From positions 3,398,001 through 3,462,000 of the forward strand of contig NZ_CP045144.1 in NCBI RefSeq assembly GCF_009223885.1: DNA of 64,000 nucleotides, given 5' to 3'. The position numbers and the translations under genes were made by a program. Below, piece by piece: positions 1 to 10,228 of the stretch; position 1 is the first letter of the stretch, and the number at the start of each line of letters is the position of its first letter. The notes under the pieces are model-generated. The model did no database searches and was not told the DNA's origin. It worked only from the letters and a program-made list of their open reading frames with translations. Source of the stretch: Ancylobacter sp. TS-1. GTDB taxonomy: Bacteria > Pseudomonadota > Alphaproteobacteria > Rhizobiales > Xanthobacteraceae.

Positions 1-3000
1 CCAACGCCTCCAGCGGTTTCATCTCCGGCAGCCAAGTCGGCGCCTCCGGCGGCGGTGGCGGCGGCGGCGGATACGGCATCTACGGAGAAGGCAGCATAGG
101 CCTCACCTTGTCCGGAAGCGGTGTCGTTTCCGGCGGCAAGGGTGGCAAAGGCGGGCAAGCCGGCTTGGGTGGCGAGTGGGGCAGGGGCGGCGACGGCGGC
201 GACGGTGGCATCGGCGTCTATTTCGATTCGGCGTCGGTCCTCGACAATCAAGTCACGATCATTGGCGGCAAGGGCGGAGATGGCGCCGACGGCATCTACG
301 GCTCCGACGGCGCGGCTGGCGGTGCCGGCGTATACGGCCTGTCCGGCCTGACGCTCAACAACAGCGGCACCATCACTGGCGCGGGCGGGGGAAAAGGCGG
401 CGAGGGCAGGTTTGGTGATGGCACCGTCGGGGCCGGCGGGGTGGGCGTGTTCGGCGCCGACATGGACATCACCACCAGCGGCGGCATCTCCGGCGGTCTG
501 TTCGGCGACGGCGAGACGCGCGCGGCGGCCATCCTGTTCGTCAGCGGCGCCAACAGCCTGACGCTGCAGGAGGGCTGGAGCCTCACCGGCGATCTGGGCG
601 TGAACAACTTCGGCAGCTCGCTGACCTTCAAGCTGGACGGCATAGACGCCGATGTGTCGAACACCATCACCGGCCAGGGCCGTGTCATCGTCGACGTCGG
701 GCCGCAGGTTCTGACGCTGTCGGGCGTCAATACATACAAGGGCGGCACGACCATATCCTCCGGCACGCTGAGCGTGGCGAGTGAGGAGGCGCTGGGCGAC
801 GGCGTCCATCTCAACATCGGCGCGCCGGTGAGCGGCGTGACCGGGCTTTCCGAAGCGGCGTCCTCCCTCTCGTCGGCCATCTCCACCTATGCGAGCGCGC
901 CGACTGCAGAGAACGCGGCGGCGCTGGCAGCGGCGCAGGCCAGCTACCGGCAGGCGATCAGCGAGGGACAGGCCAGCGGCGAGATGCCGACCCTGCAGAT
1001 CACCGGGTCGGTATCGCTCGACCCTGCGACCGACAGCGCGATCGCGATAGCGGGAGGGAAGGCAGGTGCGATCCGCCTGGAAGGCGCCGATGCCGGGCTG
1101 ACGATGCAGGGTTTCACCAGCAGCATGTCCGGCAGTGCCATCATGGTCAACAGCGATAGCGTGCTCGATCTCGGCTCCGGTGAAGGCCAGACGCAGGGCT
1201 ATCTCTTCAGCGGGAATAGCGCCAGCGGGGCAGGCGTGCTCCAAAATTTAGCTGGAACGGTGAGCATCGCCGGCGCGACCTTCAGCAACAATCAGGCGGC
1301 TATTTCTGGTGGGGCCATCCAGAATAGGGGCGTCGTGACACTGTCCGACAGCACTTTCAGGGGGAACTCCGGCTACTTCGGCGGGGCCATCAGCCAGGAT
1401 GGCACCCTTCTCGTCGAACGCAGCAGCTTCATGGGCAATGACGCCCAGTTGAATGGCGGAGCGATCTACGTCGCGGGCGGGTCCACCACGTTCATCGCAA
1501 GCAGCTTCTCCGACAACAGCGCGGGAGATCGGGGCGGCGCGATCTTTGTTGACGGATCATCCGGCGCCGTCGTTGTGAGCATCGTCGACAGCGATTTCAC
1601 CGGCAACAGCGCGAGGTCGGCGGGCGGCGCGATCGCGATGCAAGGCGGCACGCTGAACCTGATGGTCAGCGATGGCTCAAGCAGCCTGTTCTCCGGCAAT
1701 ACGCTCGGTGGTCAGGCGTCGGCGATCTATGTCGGGACCGAGGGGGGCACGGCGTCCGCGCTCAATGTTGGCACGGGTACAGGGGCGCTGCTCGACATGC
1801 GCGACCCGATGAGCGGCAGCGCCAGCAACCTCACCAACACGGTGGCGAAGACCGGGGCCGGCACCTGGGCGCTGGGCGGCGCGAATGTCTTCGCCGTGTC
1901 CGGCACCGGCGCCACCGACTTCTCGGTGTCGGAAGGCCGGCTCTACCTCTACGCGGCCGGCGAGGTCGACAACCCGACCACGCTGGATGAGGACGCCGTG
2001 GTCGGCGCCGGCACGCTGCAGCTCGACGGTGCGACTTCCAGCTTCACGGTCGGGGCCGACGGCACGCTGGTCGCCGGTGGGGCGAACAGCGTCACGACGG
2101 ACGGCAGCATCAGCTTCGAGGACGGCGCCACGCTGCGCGGCGGCAATGCCGATACCGCCATGGGCGGTGCCGACCCCACCTTCATGGAGAAGGGCGGCGC
2201 CACCTCGCTGACCCTCGCCGCCACCGGCGGCATCACGCTGGAGGGCACGCTCAACGTCGCGGCGCTGGGCGCCGCCGACAGCTTCACCCTTAATGGCGCG
2301 CTCGGCGGCGAGGACGGCGCGCTCGCCAAATCCGGCGCCGGCACGGTGATCCTGACCAGCGCCAGCACCTTCGCGGCGGGAACGACGATCTCCGCCGGCA
2401 CGCTGGCGCTCTCGGGAAGCGGCGCCCTCGCCGCCACCGGCGCGCTGACGCTCTACGGCGCGACCAGCGTGTTCGACATCTCCGATGCCGACGGCGCGCG
2501 CAGCATCGGCACCCTGTCCGGCGTCGCCGGCTCCTCGATTGTGCTCGGCGACAATGATCTGACGTTCGGCGGCAGCATCGACACCACCTTCGCCGGCAGC
2601 TTCGCAGGCACCGGCGGGCTCACCAAGGCCGGTGCGGGCGCGGTTGCCTTTTCCGGCAACAGCGCCGCCTTCACCGGAACCACGAGCGTCACCGCCGGCC
2701 ATCTGGCGGTGAACGGCACGCTGGGCGGCACGGTCGAGGTCGGCACCGGCGCCAGCCTCGGCGGCACCGGCAGCATCGGCGGGCTCAAGGTCGGCGCGGG
2801 CGGCACGCTCGGCCCCGGCAACTCCATCGGCACGCTCACCGTCGCCGGCAACGCCGTGTTCGAGACCGGATCCACCTTCGCGGTGGAGGTCGACGCCGTG
2901 TCCGCCGACCGCGTGAGCGCCACCGGCAGCGCCACCATCGAGGCCGGCGCGGCCATCGACGTCGAGCTGGACGGCGCCTATCGGCTGGGCGCCCGCTATA

Positions 3001-4316
3001 CGCTGATCAGCTCCTCCGGCCTCACCGGCCGCTTCGAAACGGTGACAGGCGATGTCGGCGCGGTCTCGGCCTTTTTCACCGCCGATCTCGTCTATGACGC
3101 CGCCGCCGGCGCGCTCTATCTCGATGTCGCTCAGGCGCGCAGCTTCGCCGACGCCGCCCGCACGCCCAACCAGTTCCGCACCGCGAACGCACTGAACAGC
3201 CTGCCGGTCGGCAACCCTCTGTTCCAGGCAGTGGCGCTGCTGCCGGACGAGGCCAGCGCGCAAGCGGCCTTCACCGCGCTCTCGGGCGACGTCAACGCCA
3301 CGGTGCGCGGCCTGTTCGTGGAGAACAGCACCTTCACCCGCCGGGCGATGATCGACCGCCTGCGCGCCGCGCAGGGGGCGGTCGGCGCCTCCACCGCGCC
3401 GGTGATGAGCTACGCCCCCACGGGTGCTCCCGCCGGCAGCGCGGGGGCCGCGATCGAGGCGATGACGCTCAAGGCCGCGCCGGCCACCACGAGCGGCCCG
3501 GTGCTGTGGGGGCAGGGCTACGGCGCCTGGACCGATCTCGACGGCAGCACCAACGCCGCCGGCCTCACCTCCGACACCGGCGGCTTCCTTATCGGGCTCG
3601 ACACCGCCCTGTCCTCCGGCTGGCGGCTCGGCGTGATGGGCGGCTATGGCTACACCAGCTTCGATTCCGGCGGACGCGATGCTTCCGGCTCCTCCGACGA
3701 CTGGATGGTCGGCGCCTATGCCGGCCGGCAATGGGGCGCGCTCGCCCTGCGCACCGGCCTCGCCTATGTGTGGCAGGACGTGTCGAGCTCCCGCACGGTG
3801 AGCCTGCCCGACCTCGCCGAGACCTTGAAGGCCGACTACACCGCCGGCACCTTCCAGGCCTTCGGCGAGCTTGGCTACTCGGTGGAGACCGGCTTCGCCG
3901 TCCTCGAGCCCTTCGCCAACCTCGCCTATGTGAGCCTCCACACCGGCGGCTTCAGCGAAACCGGCGGCAGCGCCGCGCTCACCGTGGCGAGCGAGAACAC
4001 CGACACCGCCTTTTCGACGCTGGGCGTGCGGCTGGCGCGCGAGATCGCGTTCGGTTCGCTGGAGGCGACTCTGCGCGGCACGCTCGGCTGGCGCCACGCC
4101 TTCGGCGACGTCACGCCGGAACTCACGCAGAGCTATTTCGGCTCCGCGCCCTTCACCGTCACCGGCGTGCCCATCGCCGAGGATGCCGCGCTGGTCGAGG
4201 CCGGGTTCGACCTCGCAATGTCGCCGGCCGCCACCCTCGGCATCGCCTATGCCGGCCAGTTCGGCGATGGCACCACCCAGAACGGCCTGAATGCAACGAT
4301 CAAGGTCGCGTTCTGA
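1..4316 (+). CDS. Autotransporter (type V secretion), 5' end outside window
   Basis: The reading frame is open from base 3, so the N-terminus and signal peptide lie outside the window; about 1437 codons are visible. The first part is Gly-rich (GGxGGxGG). At about 1290-1790 there are repeated GGAI and FxGN/FxxN motifs (FSNN, FRGN, FMGN, FSDN, FTGN, FSGN), as in chlamydial PMP repeats. Then follow autotransporter-associated strand repeats (KTGAGTW, KSGAGTVILT, KAGAGAV). The last ~280 residues form an autotransporter beta-barrel ending in Phe (IKVAF). By family, the passenger beta-helix is exported through the barrel and displayed or released, often as an adhesin. The passenger's function is unknown; the family assignment is firm. 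Confidence 0.9.
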   Translation, partial: NASSGFISGSQVGASGGGGGGGGYGIYGEGSIGLTLSGSGVVSGGKGGKGGQAGLGGEWGRGGDGGDGGIGVYFDSASVLDNQVTIIGGKGGDGADGIYGSDGAAGGAGVYGLSGLTLNNSGTITGAGGGKGGEGRFGDGTVGAGGVGVFGADMDITTSGGISGGLFGDGETRAAAILFVSGANSLTLQEGWSLTGDLGVNNFGSSLTFKLDGIDADVSNTITGQGRVIVDVGPQVLTLSGVNTYKGGTTISSGTLSVASEEALGDGVHLNIGAPVSGVTGLSEAASSLSSAISTYASAPTAENAAALAAAQASYRQAISEGQASGEMPTLQITGSVSLDPATDSAIAIAGGKAGAIRLEGADAGLTMQGFTSSMSGSAIMVNSDSVLDLGSGEGQTQGYLFSGNSASGAGVLQNLAGTVSIAGATFSNNQAAISGGAIQNRGVVTLSDSTFRGNSGYFGGAISQDGTLLVERSSFMGNDAQLNGGAIYVAGGSTTFIASSFSDNSAGDRGGAIFVDGSSGAVVVSIVDSDFTGNSARSAGGAIAMQGGTLNLMVSDGSSSLFSGNTLGGQASAIYVGTEGGTASALNVGTGTGALLDMRDPMSGSASNLTNTVAKTGAGTWALGGANVFAVSGTGATDFSVSEGRLYLYAAGEVDNPTTLDEDAVVGAGTLQLDGATSSFTVGADGTLVAGGANSVTTDGSISFEDGATLRGGNADTAMGGADPTFMEKGGATSLTLAATGGITLEGTLNVAALGAADSFTLNGALGGEDGALAKSGAGTVILTSASTFAAGTTISAGTLALSGSGALAATGALTLYGATSVFDISDADGARSIGTLSGVAGSSIVLGDNDLTFGGSIDTTFAGSFAGTGGLTKAGAGAVAFSGNSAAFTGTTSVTAGHLAVNGTLGGTVEVGTGASLGGTGSIGGLKVGAGGTLGPGNSIGTLTVAGNAVFETGSTFAVEVDAVSADRVSATGSATIEAGAAIDVELDGAYRLGARYTLISSSGLTGRFETVTGDVGAVSAFFTADLVYDAAAGALYLDVAQARSFADAARTPNQFRTANALNSLPVGNPLFQAVALLPDEASAQAAFTALSGDVNATVRGLFVENSTFTRRAMIDRLRAAQGAVGASTAPVMSYAPTGAPAGSAGAAIEAMTLKAAPATTSGPVLWGQGYGAWTDLDGSTNAAGLTSDTGGFLIGLDTALSSGWRLGVMGGYGYTSFDSGGRDASGSSDDWMVGAYAGRQWGALALRTGLAYVWQDVSSSRTVSLPDLAETLKADYTAGTFQAFGELGYSVETGFAVLEPFANLAYVSLHTGGFSETGGSAALTVASENTDTAFSTLGVRLAREIAFGSLEATLRGTLGWRHAFGDVTPELTQSYFGSAPFTVTGVPIAEDAALVEAGFDLAMSPAATLGIAYAGQFGDGTTQNGLNATIKVAF

Positions 4317-4569
4317 GCCACGACCCAAAATATGGAAACGCAACGTGAAGGCTTTCCGGCGCCAGCCCGTGTGCCCAGGCTGACCGTTGCAATCGGGACG
4401 GCATGCGAGACCCTTCACAGGCGCCGACGTTCACGACCTCCCCCGAGACGCGGGCATCCGCGGCGATGAGCTTGCCAGCCGGGCCGCGCACCGGCTATCT
4501 CTGCTCGACAAGACGCTGGCGTGCGTATGCGGGGGGCGCAATCCCGTCGGACAGCAAGGCGTGGGAATC

Positions 4570-5280
4570 ATGATCGCGGACCGCAGGAATGCCGATCTCG
4601 GCAAGATGGACGGGGACGCTCTGCCCGGGCGTCGGGCGGGGGTTCTCGACCGGCGGACATTTCTGGTCGGCTCGATGGCCGGTCTCGGCGGACTGGCGCT
4701 GGCCGGTTGCGCGGCACAGGACGGCATGAGCCTCGCCGAGGCGCAGAAAGTCTACGGACCTGTGCCCGATAAGAAGTTCGAGATCCCGGCCGTCGATGTC
4801 ACCAAGGTCGATCGGAAATACTACCGCCGGACCGTACGCTACGAGACCGAGGAAGCCCCGGGCACGATCATCGTCGATCCCGGCCACTTCTATGTCTACC
4901 GGGTCGAGGGCGACGGAACCGCCACCCGTTATGGTGCGAATGTGGGGCGCGACGGGTTCCGGTGGAGCGGCGACGCCTATGTCGGGCGCAAGAGCGAGTG
5001 GGCGACCTGGACACCGCCCAAGGAGATGATCAAGCGCCAGCCCGAGGCCGCCAAATACGCGCGCGGCATGCCGGGCGGTCTCGACAACCCGCTCGGCGCC
5101 CGCACGCTGCATCTCTACCAGAACGGTGTCTACACGCTCTATACGATCTATGCGACCAGCGATCCGGAGACGATCGGCTCGGGCATCACCAGCGGCTGCG
5201 TCGGCCTGCTGAGCCAGGACATGATCGACCTTTATGACCGCACGCCGGTCAAGACCAAGGTGGTCGTCCTGCCGGCATAG
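4570..5280 (+). CDS. L,D-transpeptidase (YkuD/ErfK) homologue with altered active site
   Basis: 236 residues if started at the ATG at 4570 (AAGG about 11 bases upstream; an ATG at 4606 is possible). The N-terminus has a twin-arginine motif (DRRTFLVGS) and a lipobox (LAGC), so it looks like a Tat-exported lipoprotein. The C-terminal half is a YkuD domain that would cross-link peptidoglycan stems or attach envelope proteins. The catalytic Cys is present in SGCVGL, but the usual HGT is YAT and the Arg after the Cys (CIRM in the paralogue at 60840) is Gly. It may therefore be inactive or have a different specificity. It stands alone after the autotransporter gene. Confidence 0.85.
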   Translation: MIADRRNADLGKMDGDALPGRRAGVLDRRTFLVGSMAGLGGLALAGCAAQDGMSLAEAQKVYGPVPDKKFEIPAVDVTKVDRKYYRRTVRYETEEAPGTIIVDPGHFYVYRVEGDGTATRYGANVGRDGFRWSGDAYVGRKSEWATWTPPKEMIKRQPEAAKYARGMPGGLDNPLGARTLHLYQNGVYTLYTIYATSDPETIGSGITSGCVGLLSQDMIDLYDRTPVKTKVVVLPA

Positions 5281-5519
5281 GAACGGCCCGCCGTGTGTCC
5301 GCCGGAGGCGGCACAAAGATCAGGCCCGTCCCGGAAACCTGCCACTGAGCCGCGATGGGCTCCGGAAGGTCCCCGCTTCGACGGCGGGGCGACGCGGGTT
5401 TCCAGCTTTCCGCGACCGGACGCGATGTTGCCGTCCGCCTGGGGCACAATGACTGCCGCTGGCTTGAGTCTTTCGCGACCTTGGCAAGCCCGAGCGTTGT
5501 CCTGGAAAAGGTCGAGCCG
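5281..5519. other. Convergent intergenic region
   Basis: This stretch lies between the plus-strand transpeptidase and the minus-strand otnC. A short CCGCC/GGCGG hairpin without a T-run occurs just after the transpeptidase stop. No gene or repeat was recognised. Confidence 0.4.
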
Positions 5520-6161
5520 CTACCAGAGGGCGTGGCGGGCACGCAGGTCTTCAACCTGCTCGGCGGTGAGCGGAGAGGTGAGGCGGTTTTGCAGCAGGAG
5601 GAAAAGCCGCGCCGTTTCCTCGAGTTCCTCGGTTGCGTACATCGCGTTCTCGAGACTGCTGCCGGCGACCACCGGGCCGTGATTGGCGAGCAGAAGGGCG
5701 TGATGCGTGCCGGCAAGTGCCTCGCAGGCATAGGCAAGGCTTTCGTCGCCCGGCGGGTGATAGGGCACCAGCGGCAGGCGGCCTACCCGCATGACGTAAT
5801 AGGCGGTCAGCGGCGGCAGGCAGTTGGCGGGGTCCAGCCCGCACAGGCAGGACACCGCGACCGAATGGGTGGAATGCAGGTGCACCACGGCGCGGGTTCC
5901 GGTGCGCGCGGCGTACATCACACGGTGGAGGAAGGCTTCCTTGGTCGGCGGGTCGCCGCCGATATGGCGCCCCGCCGCATCGAGCCGGGAAAGCCGCGCC
6001 GGGTCGAGTTCGCCGAGCGAGGCGTTGGTCGGCGTCATCAGCCAGCCGCCATCGTCGAGGCGGCAGGAAATATTGCCGGTGGAGCCGAAGGTTAGGCCGC
6101 GACGGAACATGGACGCGCCGCACTGGCAAATGCGTTCGCGCAGGTGGTTTTCCGTGTTCAC
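5520..6161 (-). CDS. otnC: OtnC-like 3-oxo-tetronate 4-phosphate decarboxylase (class II aldolase family)
   Basis: 213 residues with the class II aldolase/adducin fold. The metal-binding histidines are visible as HLHSTH and, further on, in LLLANHGPVV. In the four-carbon acid-sugar pathway OtnC decarboxylates 3-oxo-tetronate 4-phosphate to dihydroxyacetone phosphate in the cytosol. Without context it could equally be called a ribulose-phosphate epimerase/fuculose aldolase relative. The gene lies 13 bases downstream of otnK, the standard partner, which decides the name. It is the last gene of the minus-strand operon that begins at 14033. Confidence 0.85.
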   Translation of the reverse strand: MNTENHLRERICQCGASMFRRGLTFGSTGNISCRLDDGGWLMTPTNASLGELDPARLSRLDAAGRHIGGDPPTKEAFLHRVMYAARTGTRAVVHLHSTHSVAVSCLCGLDPANCLPPLTAYYVMRVGRLPLVPYHPPGDESLAYACEALAGTHHALLLANHGPVVAGSSLENAMYATEELEETARLFLLLQNRLTSPLTAEQVEDLRARHALW

Positions 6162-6174
6162 GGGCGCATTCCTC

Positions 6175-7443
6175 TCACCGCAGCATGTCCCACGCCTTGA
6201 GGAAGAAATCCTCGGCGCCGAAATTACCGGACTTCAGCGCCAGCGCGACCGGCGGACCGGAGAGGCTGACGGTCCACGGCACGCCGGGGTCGATCTCGGG
6301 GCCGATGCGCAGCACCTTGATGCCCAGCGCGCCGACGACCGCGCCGGCCGTCTCGCCGCCGGCGACAATGAAGCGGCTATAGCCGCGTGCCGGCAATGAA
6401 GCGGCCACCTCCGCGAGCAGACGCTCCACGATGTGGCCCGCCGCCTCGGTGCCGAGTCGCTCCTGCACGGCGCGCACCGCGTCCGGCTCGGCGCTCGAAT
6501 AGACCAGCGCCGGACCCTCGGACGGGGTTGCCGCGAGCCAGTCCAGCAAGGTGTCCGCCGTAACCGAACCGTCGGCGAGAGCCATCGGATCGAGCTGCAG
6601 GGACGGGATGCCGGCGGCGATCGCGCGCGCCACTTGCCCGCGCGTCGCGGTCGAGCAGGAACCGGCCAGAATGACCGACCGGCCGGGCGGAGCCGTGATG
6701 GTGACGGGCGGCGGCGTCAGGCGGGGAACGAGGCCGCGCGCGAGATAGGCGTCCGGCAGGCCGAGGGCGATCCCGGAGCCGCCGGTGATCAGCGGCAGGT
6801 CGGCGATGGCCTCTCCGAGATGGCGCAGATGCTGGTCGCTGATGGCGTCGAGGATCAGGGCGCGCCGCCCGGCCGCCGTCTCTCGCGCAAAGGCGGTCGT
6901 CACAGCTTCGGCGCCGGCATCGACGTCGGAATAGCCGACCAGCCCAACCTTCAGCGCGGTCTGGCGCTGAAGGACCCGGCACAGATTGGCGTCCCGCATC
7001 GGGGTGAGCGGATGATCCTTCATGGGGCTCTCGTCGATCGGCAGGCCGTTGACGAAGAGATAGCCGTTGTAGATCGACCGGCCCGCCCGCGGGAAGGCGG
7101 GGCAGAAGACGGTGAACGCGCTGCCGGTGAAATCCAGCAGCGCCTCTGCCACCGGACCGATATTGCCGCGGTCCGTGGAATCGAAGGTCGAGCAGTATTT
7201 GAACATCAGCCGGCGGGCGCCGAGCGCGCGCAGCGAGGTGGCGGCAGCCAGCGACTGGGCGACCGCCTCGGCGGGCGGGTTGGTGCGGGATTTCAGCGCC
7301 ACCACCACCGCGTCGACGTCGCCGACATCGAGGTCGTCGTCCGGCAGGCCGTTGATCTGCACCGTGCGCAGGCCCTCGCGGGTGAGCATGAGCGCCAGAT
7401 CGGTCGCGCCGGTCAGGTCGTCGGCTACACATCCAAGCAGCAT
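6175..7443 (-). CDS. otnK: OtnK-like 3-oxo-tetronate 4-kinase (DUF1537 family)
   Basis: 422 residues, full length for the four-carbon acid-sugar kinase family. The N-terminal domain has GCVADDLTGATD and the hallmark KYCSTFDSTDRGNIG; the C-terminal nucleotide domain carries GSCSTATRGQ and VAGGETAGAVV. Family members phosphorylate 3-oxo-tetronate (or D-threonate/D-erythronate) with ATP. Together with OtnC this makes a kinase/decarboxylase pair feeding dihydroxyacetone phosphate. It lies 12 bases from the lactonase gene upstream and 13 from otnC downstream, so co-transcription is very likely. Confidence 0.9.
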   Translation of the reverse strand: MLLGCVADDLTGATDLALMLTREGLRTVQINGLPDDDLDVGDVDAVVVALKSRTNPPAEAVAQSLAAATSLRALGARRLMFKYCSTFDSTDRGNIGPVAEALLDFTGSAFTVFCPAFPRAGRSIYNGYLFVNGLPIDESPMKDHPLTPMRDANLCRVLQRQTALKVGLVGYSDVDAGAEAVTTAFARETAAGRRALILDAISDQHLRHLGEAIADLPLITGGSGIALGLPDAYLARGLVPRLTPPPVTITAPPGRSVILAGSCSTATRGQVARAIAAGIPSLQLDPMALADGSVTADTLLDWLAATPSEGPALVYSSAEPDAVRAVQERLGTEAAGHIVERLLAEVAASLPARGYSRFIVAGGETAGAVVGALGIKVLRIGPEIDPGVPWTVSLSGPPVALALKSGNFGAEDFFLKAWDMLR

Positions 7444-7455
7444 GATGGAAGATCC

Positions 7456-8364
<909 letters not shown>

Positions 8365-8429
8365 CGGACGCTCTCCCCAGACGCGTCTCCATGGACGCTT
8401 GATCTTGAATGGTCAGGCACTTCCAGCGG

Positions 8430-9164
8430 TCAGGTCTTCTCTCCGCGAACCGCCCAGTAGAACGTCTCGACGTCCTGCAGATGCCGTCGCATGGCCGCTT
8501 CGGCACCATCGGGATCATGGGCGACGATGGCCGCGAAGATCGCCTCATGGCAGGCACGAGCGGCGGCGAGGGCGCGCGGATCCTGCAGCGAGGTGTGGCG
8601 CTGGTCCTGCAGCAATTCCAGCACGCCGTCGTACAAGGCGTTGATGACCGGGTTGCTCAGCACCCGCGCGATCGCGAAATGGAAGGAGTCGTCGGTCTGC
8701 ACGAAGCCGGGGATGTCGGTACTGCTGAGATTGGCCTCAAGCAGGTCTCGCAGCTCGGCGATCTGAGTGTCGCTGGCGATGCGCGCCGCCTCGCGGGCAA
8801 GGGCCACCTCGACCAGAATGCGCGTCTGCTGAAACAGCTGGACCCCCTGCGGCTGCGACAGCAGGAAGCGCGCCGCACCGGAGAGCTGGTCCAGAATGTC
8901 CTTGGGGTTGGGCTCGGTCACGCGGGCGCGCTCGCCGCCGCTGACCGAGATCAATCCCTTCTTGTTGAGCCACAACAGAGCCTCGCGCACGGCCGGTCGG
9001 CCAACCTGGAATCGCTCCATCAACTCCCGCTCGGACGGCAGCGCATCGCCAACCTTCAGCTCGCCGGAATAGATCATCTGCGCCAGATGTTCCGCGATAT
9101 GGTCGAAGAGGCGATACCGCTTGATGGCGTGAATGGGCGTTCGGCTCATGCGTTTCGGTTCCAT
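8430..9164 (-). CDS. GntR-family (FadR subfamily) regulator of the acid-sugar operon
   Basis: 244 residues (239 from the alternative ATG at 9149). The N-terminal winged helix contains LPSERELMERFQVGRPAVRE, typical of GntR, and the C-terminal half is an FCD-type helical effector domain. Such proteins bind sugar acids and usually repress their operon. The gene sits inside the operon, between the dehydrogenase and lactonase genes, so autoregulation is expected. Palindromes at 14096-14114 and 14239-14257 ahead of the operon, and a smaller one at 9200-9216 just ahead of this gene, are candidate sites. Confidence 0.85.
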   Translation of the reverse strand: MEPKRMSRTPIHAIKRYRLFDHIAEHLAQMIYSGELKVGDALPSERELMERFQVGRPAVREALLWLNKKGLISVSGGERARVTEPNPKDILDQLSGAARFLLSQPQGVQLFQQTRILVEVALAREAARIASDTQIAELRDLLEANLSSTDIPGFVQTDDSFHFAIARVLSNPVINALYDGVLELLQDQRHTSLQDPRALAAARACHEAIFAAIVAHDPDGAEAAMRRHLQDVETFYWAVRGEKT

Positions 9165-9199
9165 TGGCTAAAGGTCACGGCGGATCGAGTGTGCACGTC

Positions 9200-9216
9200 T
9201 TCGGTAAATATCCGAA
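9200..9216. promoter_or_regulatory. Inverted repeat upstream of the GntR gene
   Basis: TTCGG and CCGAA arms flank a seven-base AT-rich spacer (TAAATAT), inside the 91-base gap between the dehydrogenase and gntR genes. It could be an operator or part of an internal promoter. It does not resemble the two palindromes ahead of the operon, so its role is open. Confidence 0.3.
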
Positions 9217-9255
9217 AGATGGGGCTGCGACCCGCCTGCCATATACAACCTACGG

Positions 9256-10179
9256 CTACCTGCCGAATTCTTCGCGAAGACGGGCCTTGGCGCCAACCAG
9301 CGCCGCGAGCCAGCGGTCGCGCCACAGGCGGCGCGCGGGCAGATCCCCGGCCGGGATGGCGGCGCGGCGGTCGGCTTCGATGGCGCTCACCAGCGGGGGG
9401 GACCATTCGCGGGGATCGGCCTGCTCCTTGGCGAGGCCGTAATACATCGGGCCAAGGTTTTTGCAGTATTCGGCGACACCGGTGGCGGCGTTGAGATCGA
9501 TCGTCTCGAACGGCCCCATGAAGAACCAGCGCAGACCCAGACCATCGGCCACCGCCTTGTCGACGTCGCCGGCGGACACGATGCCGTCCTCGACAAGGCG
9601 AAACGCTTCGCCAAGCAGGGCACTCTGCAACCGGTTGACCACGAAGCCGTTGATTTCCCGGCTGAGCCGAATGGGCTCCTGTCCGGCCGCCTTCATCAGG
9701 GCGTCGGCGAACTCCATGGCTTCCGGCAGCGTCCACGGGGCCGGCACCAGCTCGACGAGCGGGATGAGATGCGGTGGGTTGACGGGATGAACGACCAGGC
9801 AGCGCCCGCGTGTCGCCAGCGTCTCGGTGAACGAGGAGGCGGGCAGGCCGGAAGTCGAACTGCCGATCACCACCGAGGGCGCCACAAGGCTGTCGAGACG
9901 GGCATAGAGAGCCTGTTTGATCGGCAGCCGCTCGGGCGCGCTCTCCTGCACGTAGTCGACCCCGGCGACCGCCTCCTCGAGCGTGGGGGCGATGCGGATA
10001 CGCGCGAGGACGGCTTCTGCATCCGGCGTTCCGGTCAGAGAGGTGGCCACGAAGGCGACGGCGGCTTCGGCCGATTCCGGCGAGGGATCGTGAACGACGA
10101 CGTCATGGCCGGCACGCGCGAAGACAAGCGTCCACGACGATCCGACGACGCCGCAGCCGATAATGGCGACACGAGACAT
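9256..10179 (-). CDS. 3-hydroxyacyl-CoA dehydrogenase family, L-gulonate-3-dehydrogenase-like
   Basis: 307 residues. The N-terminal Rossmann domain begins MSRVAIIGCGVVGSSW (GxGxxG) with an Asp for NAD ribose binding (VVVHD). The catalytic region has HPVNPPHLIPLVE and the helical domain INGFVVNRLQSALL. This length and motif set fit the lambda-crystallin/L-gulonate 3-dehydrogenase and carnitine dehydrogenase group rather than fatty-acid enzymes. In this operon it probably oxidises the C3 hydroxyl of a sugar acid. If so it would make 3-oxo-tetronate directly, the substrate of OtnK. Substrate assignment is inference. Confidence 0.8.
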   Translation of the reverse strand: MSRVAIIGCGVVGSSWTLVFARAGHDVVVHDPSPESAEAAVAFVATSLTGTPDAEAVLARIRIAPTLEEAVAGVDYVQESAPERLPIKQALYARLDSLVAPSVVIGSSTSGLPASSFTETLATRGRCLVVHPVNPPHLIPLVELVPAPWTLPEAMEFADALMKAAGQEPIRLSREINGFVVNRLQSALLGEAFRLVEDGIVSAGDVDKAVADGLGLRWFFMGPFETIDLNAATGVAEYCKNLGPMYYGLAKEQADPREWSPPLVSAIEADRRAAIPAGDLPARRLWRDRWLAALVGAKARLREEFGR

Positions 10180-10228
10180 GGTGAACTCCGAATTGGGGCG
10201 GCACGCGCCCGCTGAAACAGGGGGCGGC

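Noticed and set aside
40..420. GGC-rich repeats at the window start as a possible DNA repeat or CRISPR-like array
   Set aside because: They are codon-phased Gly repeats of the autotransporter passenger, without constant repeats and spacers.
1677..4418. Long open frame of over 900 codons on the minus strand, antisense to the autotransporter
   Set aside because: Composition (Arg, Gly, Ala, Glu-rich without motifs) is that of a GC-rich shadow; the plus-strand protein has clear domains.
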